From DATGLE01 sp035294325 (GTDB lineage: Bacteria > Chloroflexota > Ktedonobacteria > Ktedonobacterales > Ktedonobacteraceae), in contig DATGLE010000248.1 of NCBI GenBank assembly GCA_035294325.1, forward strand, positions 1 through 9,432: a DNA stretch of 9,432 bases, in the 5' to 3' direction. Positions within the stretch are counted from its first letter, which is position 1. Every line of letters starts with the position of its first letter. Under the pieces are notes generated by a model. That model was given only the letters and a program-made list of their open reading frames with translations. It made no database searches and was not told the origin of the DNA. The position numbers and the translations under genes are program-made. Shown here piece by piece: positions 6,337 through 9,432 of the stretch.

Positions 6337-6390
6337 TACATAACATTGGCTGGCGTTGTCGTCCCTGAAAAACTATGTGAGGAGTCTGAC

Positions 6391-7053
6391 ATGCACGATA
6401 CGAATGATAATCCGTATGATCCACAAGGCTACGATTCACCGTCACTGCCTTATGTCCCCTATGGGTCTTCTGGAGAGCCGCGTGGATCAGAGCCTCCCCG
6501 GTCAGACGCATACGACGATACAATTTATGGTGATACGAGCCTGGAGTCGCCTTCATATTATGTCTCCCCTGGCCCCGGCGCTTCTATAGTTCCAGGCCAG
6601 ATGGTTCCCGGGCAGGATGGGGGCGGCGCGGGAGTCGCCGGGGCCTCACATGGGCAGGGGCGCCGTTCGCGCTGGCTTTTCCCTCTCATCGTAATCGTCT
6701 GCCTGGCCGTCCTGGCCGCCGGAGCTTATGGAGTTATGGCCTATATCAACCGTTCCACGCCGATGAAAACTCTTGACGCGTTCTGTAAGGATTTGCAGAA
6801 CGGGCAGTATCAGCAAGCATACGATCAGTTCTCGCCCAAATTGCAGGCGCAATTTACCGAAGCCGACTTCGCGCAACTGCTTTCACAGGATAAAGTTGAT
6901 ACCTGTAAACATGGCACCGCCAACGACTCTGGAACCAGCGCGACGACAAGTTTGCAGCTCATCCACCATTCCAAAGGAGTTAACAACGACAAGGTGACTC
7001 TGAGGAAAGATAATCAGAATAACTGGAAGATCGACGATCTGCAACAGGCATGA
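6391..7053 (+). CDS. Single-pass membrane protein, Tyr/Pro-rich cytoplasmic tail, small external domain (DUF4878/NTF2-like?)
   Basis: The 220-residue product starts at the ATG at 6391, with GAGGAG 6 bases upstream; an in-frame TTG at 6346 lacks such a site. Residues 1-90 are low-complexity and rich in Tyr, Pro, Asp, Ser and Gly (NPYDPQGYD, PYVPYG, DDTIYGD, SPSYYV). RRSRW then leads into one membrane helix at about 96-119, so the tail is inside by the positive-inside rule. The external part (about 120-220) begins TPMKTLDAFCKDLQNGQYQQAY and ends KVTLRKDNQNNWKIDDL. This is the layout of small NTF2/DUF4878-like domains: helices on a worn-down cup, closing with a W-K-I strand. Cys132 and Cys172 could form a disulphide. 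No catalytic motif is visible and the function is unknown. It is divergent from the ABC operon and convergent with the coiled-coil gene. Confidence 0.75.
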   Translation: MHDTNDNPYDPQGYDSPSLPYVPYGSSGEPRGSEPPRSDAYDDTIYGDTSLESPSYYVSPGPGASIVPGQMVPGQDGGGAGVAGASHGQGRRSRWLFPLIVIVCLAVLAAGAYGVMAYINRSTPMKTLDAFCKDLQNGQYQQAYDQFSPKLQAQFTEADFAQLLSQDKVDTCKHGTANDSGTSATTSLQLIHHSKGVNNDKVTLRKDNQNNWKIDDLQQA

Positions 7054-7054
7054 T

Positions 7055-7110
7055 CTTTGCCTGCGCGCCATCTAAATGGGGACGGCATGCAGGCAAAGCG
7101 AGCGCGCTTT
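7055..7110. terminator. Hairpins between convergent genes, possible two-way terminator
   Basis: CTTTGCCTGC (7055-7064) and GCAGGCAAAG (7089-7098) are perfect 10-bp arms; the 24-base loop holds a small CCAT-CTAA-ATGG hairpin. A second hairpin, AAAGCG-AGCG-CGCTTT (7095-7110), overlaps the stop codon of the minus-strand gene and the right arm of the first, so the two are mutually exclusive. Both lie in the 55-bp gap between converging genes. U tracts are short, so termination is likely but not certain. Confidence 0.5.
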
Positions 7111-7813
7111 AGCTCTCCGCATTCTCCCTGGATTGCCAGCGCCATTCGTTATCTTCGGGCGGCAGAGGTGATTCCTCCCCCTGCTCGTTCTCGTTCTGGG
7201 CAGCAGTCGGCGCGGCGCCGGCGGTCCCTTGCTCGCTCTCGTTCTGGGGAGAGGCTGGCTCACCGCCGGTGGCTTCCGGCTCCTCGCTGGCCGCTTCCTC
7301 GCGCGCGATGGCAGGCTCGAAGAGATGTTCCATCGTATCCTGCACGCCTTCGGCCGTCTCTACCCCCTGGGGGGGCGCACCCGGCTCACCCTCTTCCCCA
7401 ACCGGCGCGTTTTCCTGGGCCGGGGTAGTTTGTGGCTCTTCCGATGGAGCCGCCGCCTCGGATTCTGGAACCGAGCCACCTGTATCGTCAGCGGGGGTAA
7501 CGATCTCTTCGACGGTAACGGTGGTCAATGTCTGCCCCTGGTCTGCCGCCGGTGCCCCTGAGGCGGCGGCGCCCACGGAGCCATTCTGTTCCGCGCGTAA
7601 CTCGGCAAGCCTGTTCTCAATCTTGTGCAGGCGTTCAGTGCGAGCTTCGAGGTTTGATCGCGCTTTAGCTACTTTCTGCTCTGCCTTCTCCAATGCCTTC
7701 TTCGCCTGCTCTAGCTTGAGCATCAGCCTGGCCTCGCGTTTCGCCTGCTTCTTGCGCTCCTTAACCTGATCTGGAGATGATGTGGTGTCATTTGCGGTCG
7801 CTTTCTTTGCCAT
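7109..7813 (-). CDS. Coiled-coil protein with long acidic disordered tail, function unknown
   Basis: I do not recognise a family. The 234-residue product has a Lys/Arg-rich start (MAKKATAND) and a strong heptad-bearing helix from about 16 to 76 (KLEQAKKALEKAEQKVAKA, RLHKIENRLAELRAEQ). About 150 residues of Glu/Pro/Ala/Gly/Thr-rich, probably unfolded sequence follow, with hardly any basic residues. Near the end a motif QNE(S/N)EQG is repeated 16 residues apart, matched by a direct DNA repeat (7181-7200 and 7229-7248, two mismatches). There is no signal peptide or membrane segment, so it is likely cytosolic; the basic coil could bind nucleic acid or a partner while the acidic tail acts as a spacer, but that is inference. 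The start is well supported: AAGGAG lies a few bases upstream of the ATG at 7813. Confidence 0.7.
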   Translation of the reverse strand: MAKKATANDTTSSPDQVKERKKQAKREARLMLKLEQAKKALEKAEQKVAKARSNLEARTERLHKIENRLAELRAEQNGSVGAAASGAPAADQGQTLTTVTVEEIVTPADDTGGSVPESEAAAPSEEPQTTPAQENAPVGEEGEPGAPPQGVETAEGVQDTMEHLFEPAIAREEAASEEPEATGGEPASPQNESEQGTAGAAPTAAQNENEQGEESPLPPEDNEWRWQSRENAES

Positions 7814-8036
7814 GACCTCTCCTTTTTACTACGCCACTGGCGTCTTTAATGTAGATACGAAAAAATAGGAATGCTGGTCTCAAGTGGCTGCCAGAGCTAG
7901 TATACTACTACATTCGCCCCGGGTACATACCCCTGGCCTGCTTCTGTGTGCGCCTCTTTTTGCATCTCTGGCTTCCTTGCTCTGATATCAAATCCGTGTA
8001 GAGAGTGATTATTTCTGGGGACACCCCGCAACCCCG

Positions 8037-8057
8037 CCAGGAGGGCCGCCCTCCTGG
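8037..8057. repeat. Perfect 21-bp palindrome
   Basis: CCAGGAGGGC, one central C, then its exact complement GCCCTCCTGG. It is flanked by the small GGGG-ACA-CCCC hairpin at 8017-8027 and a CCC-GCTGT-GGG stem at about 8062-8072. The hairpin series resembles GC-rich dispersed repeats I associate with Ktedonobacteria genomes; that comparison is from memory and unverified. Confidence 0.7.
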
Positions 8058-8118
8058 ACCTCCCGCTGTGGGCACTTTTCAAGCGGATGGGATATGACAC
8101 CTCGGCGCCGCTGGCACT

Positions 8119-8185
8119 TCGCACAGAGTGAGAGAGGTTCAGGGCGCCGAATGGCGCCGCCCTGAACCTCTCTCACTCTGTGCGA
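8119..8185. repeat. Long perfect inverted repeat, 28-bp arms
   Basis: Arms 8119-8146 and 8158-8185 are exactly complementary around an 11-base loop. The loop region contains GGCGCC twice (8143-8148 and 8153-8158), allowing an alternative, bulged fold. As RNA from the CHAP gene it would form a very stable hairpin 53 bases past the stop. No U tract follows on the minus strand, so it is not a textbook terminator; it could protect the 3' end, or be a small palindromic element. Confidence 0.8.
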
Positions 8186-8200
8186 GCCACCGTGGGTGGC
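8186..8200. repeat. Short hairpin abutting the 28-bp inverted repeat
   Basis: GCCACC-GTG-GGTGGC is a perfect 6-bp stem with a 3-base loop, directly next to the larger repeat with no spacer. On the CHAP transcript it comes first, before the long hairpin, so the two would stack as a tandem structure. Confidence 0.65.
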
Positions 8201-8237
8201 GAGGAGTACATCTATACAGGAAAATTTAATGCGGAGG

Positions 8238-9347
8238 CTAGGTGCCCGGATAATAGACGAAACTGACACCGGGACCTGGGGTGAAGGTCACGAATGTTTC
8301 CGTGCCCCAGTTGCCAGCCCAGTTCCAATTGCTGGTAACGACGCTCCCATTAGAGTTGATCTGTTCTACGATAGCGACGTGCCCATACCAGCCAGCGCCC
8401 TGCACCCCTGGCTGCAAAACTATAATGGCGTGCAAGTGAGGTGTTGCGGATACGATCCAGCCGCTGCTCTCGGCGCCATATACCCACTGATCGGCGTTGC
8501 CGAGCCACGGTACCCAGTGTCCCGTCAGGGCGTGATAGCGCATATTGGCCCAGTAGGTACACTGGCCGTAGAAGAAGCGGTTCAATCCGCCCCCGCCGCC
8601 CGATGGCCCGCTCTGCACACCTGCGTAGGTCACGTTACCAGGATCGAAGCCATCCTGCGTCACGGCTGTGGCCGTGGCTGCCTGCTGGGCAATCAACCCG
8701 GTGTTATTGCCCTTCGTGTTCACAATATTCATCAAGGGCTGAAATATACTGGAGCCTTTGCCGCCTTGAGCATCGGTACCGGTCTGGGCCACGGCTATCA
8801 ACGTGACAAGCAAAATAAATATCAGAACAGAGGTTGCTGCCAGGTGCACCACCAGGCGCCTCCCACGCGGCGGGCGTACCGTTTCGCGCTTTTTTCTGCC
8901 AGAGCCACGGATGACTACCGGCTCTCGCAGCGAGGTTGTGGTGCTCTTTATAATGGGCAGCGCGCCCGTCTGCAAGACCGGCAGCATCCCCGACTGCACT
9001 TCCGGTAGGGCGCGCGTTATATTGGGTGACGCGCCGAGGTCGGGCAGGGGCCGCGTCATGGCCGGCGGGGTGATGGGATGCGCGATGGGCGATTTCTCGT
9101 TGGGCGGAGCTGTAAAAGGTTGAGTGACACCGGACATTGTTGTAGGCTGCACCAGCGGACGTGTCAATCCAGGAGCGCGTATAAACTGGGATGGCGCTAT
9201 CTGTGGAGGATCACCGGGTAAGGGAGTCTGGTCGGGAAAGGGCAGTTGCTCTACAAATGGTTCCTGAGCAGCCGTCTCGCTCGGCGACGGCCCAGAACCG
9301 ACCATATTCTCTACGCTACTGTTCTGACGATAATCCAAAGACGACAT
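8238..9347 (-). CDS. Membrane-anchored CHAP-domain amidase/peptidase with Pro-rich cytoplasmic region
   Basis: The 369-residue product starts at the ATG at 9347, where AAGGA lies about 8 bases upstream; ATG 9368 and TTG 9410 lack a ribosome site. Residues 1-150 are Pro/Thr-rich, with four T-R-P-L-like motifs (GLTRPL 60-65, GVTQPF 73-78, AMTRPL 96-101, NITRAL 109-114). A basic stretch (GRKKR, RPPRGRR) precedes one membrane helix at about 165-187, so the Pro-rich part should be inside and the rest outside. A Gly/Ser linker (SGGGGG) leads to the CHAP domain: catalytic Cys263 in FYGQCTYWA, His323 in GWYGHVAIVE, and Asn340/342 in VTSNWNW. CHAP enzymes cut peptidoglycan stem or cross-bridge amides, so the likely role is wall remodelling. 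The acidic residue usual two places before the Asn-Trp is not evident. Upstream, TTGACT at about 9408-9403 (minus strand) lacks a matching -10 box. Confidence 0.88.
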   Translation of the reverse strand: MSSLDYRQNSSVENMVGSGPSPSETAAQEPFVEQLPFPDQTPLPGDPPQIAPSQFIRAPGLTRPLVQPTTMSGVTQPFTAPPNEKSPIAHPITPPAMTRPLPDLGASPNITRALPEVQSGMLPVLQTGALPIIKSTTTSLREPVVIRGSGRKKRETVRPPRGRRLVVHLAATSVLIFILLVTLIAVAQTGTDAQGGKGSSIFQPLMNIVNTKGNNTGLIAQQAATATAVTQDGFDPGNVTYAGVQSGPSGGGGGLNRFFYGQCTYWANMRYHALTGHWVPWLGNADQWVYGAESSGWIVSATPHLHAIIVLQPGVQGAGWYGHVAIVEQINSNGSVVTSNWNWAGNWGTETFVTFTPGPGVSFVYYPGT

Positions 9348-9432
9348 ACGTGCTTCCTTATAATCCATGATGACGACGGCGCTGCTGCGACGTACAGCAC
9401 ACTTAGTCAAGAATGTACCTGATGGTAGCTCG

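Larger units (their letters stand above)
7814..8237. other. Gene-free 424-bp stretch rich in inverted repeats
   Basis: No convincing gene lies here; short frames such as 7897-8124 on the minus strand cross the palindromes and lack ribosome sites. The left part (7814-7930) is the upstream region of the coiled-coil gene and is AT-rich, with a TTGAGA box (7883-7878, minus strand) and the palindrome TAGTATACTA at about 7898-7907, but no clean promoter pair. From 8017 to 8200 comes a run of four inverted repeats: GGGG-ACA-CCCC (8017-8027), 8037-8057, 8119-8185 and 8186-8200. It lies downstream of the CHAP gene as transcribed. Confidence 0.7.

Noticed and set aside
7229..7769. Plus-strand frames opposite the coiled-coil gene
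   Set aside because: They are antisense to a gene with a good ribosome site and a clear coiled coil; they lack start signals and recognisable structure.
7897..8124. 75-residue minus-strand frame in the gene-free stretch
   Set aside because: It runs through perfect palindromes, has no ribosome site and no protein-like pattern.
8017..8200. CRISPR array
   Set aside because: The repeats are different inverted repeats, not one direct repeat with even spacers, and no cas gene is near.
7814..8237. Insertion sequence remnant
   Set aside because: No transposase fragment and no clear target-site duplication around the 28-bp inverted repeat; a small non-coding element is still possible.
8196..9008. 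270-residue plus-strand frame
   Set aside because: It lies wholly antisense to the CHAP domain gene, has no plausible domain and no ribosome site; it is a shadow of GC-rich coding.
9348..9432. c-di-AMP (ydaO-type) riboswitch before the CHAP gene
   Set aside because: Such riboswitches often precede wall hydrolase genes, but only 85 bases are in view and none of the expected structure can be seen.

Overview
This 9.4 kb window reads as ordinary bacterial chromosome with seven complete protein genes, one gene cut by the left edge, and an unusual density of palindromes between and inside genes. The best guess for the host is a Chloroflexota bacterium, probably class Ktedonobacteria. That rests on style only: moderately high and uneven GC, a membrane-anchored CHAP protein with the FYGQCTYWA...RYHALTGHWVPW type of active-site block, a possible F420-type PPOX flavoprotein, and GC-rich palindromes scattered between genes. 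No rRNA or marker gene is present to prove it. I see no tRNA, rRNA, CRISPR array, transposase or phage gene.

Layout, left to right. (1) 1-1082, plus strand: the C-terminal part of an L-lactate permease (LctP family) whose N-terminus lies outside the window; its central hydrophilic linker is built of palindromes and a direct repeat. (2) 1118-2423: a TetR-family repressor (minus) divergent from a small PPOX-type flavin/F420 oxidoreductase (plus). The gap between them holds a perfect 15-bp palindrome and a near copy 34 bp away, lying over candidate promoters for both genes, so this looks like a self-contained repressor/enzyme pair. This block is visibly more AT-rich than its neighbours. (3) 2487-3758, minus: queG, epoxyqueuosine reductase, with both 4Fe-4S clusters and a C-terminal HEAT-like tail, plus two inserts absent from typical family members, one encoded by a nested palindrome. 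(4) 3926-6069, minus: a two-gene ABC exporter operon (ATPase then ABC-2 permease, ATGA overlap) of the bacitracin/lantibiotic-export type. It has a candidate promoter and a downstream inverted-repeat operator, and a 20-bp perfect hairpin lies just past its end.

(5) 6391-9347: three genes of envelope character. A plus-strand single-pass membrane protein has a Tyr/Pro-rich cytoplasmic tail and a small extracytoplasmic domain. A minus-strand coiled-coil protein has a long acidic disordered tail. A minus-strand single-pass protein has a Pro-rich cytoplasmic region with repeated T-R-P-L-like motifs and an external CHAP amidase/peptidase domain. Between the last two lies a 424-bp gene-free stretch with a run of four perfect inverted repeats, the longest having 28-bp arms.

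The most interesting observations are the palindrome-built, in-frame inserts in two unrelated conserved proteins (the lactate permease and QueG), the palindrome array at 8017-8200, and the architecture of the CHAP protein. Nothing here shows a clearly new enzymatic or defence system; all family calls were made by reading the translations and were not searched against databases.
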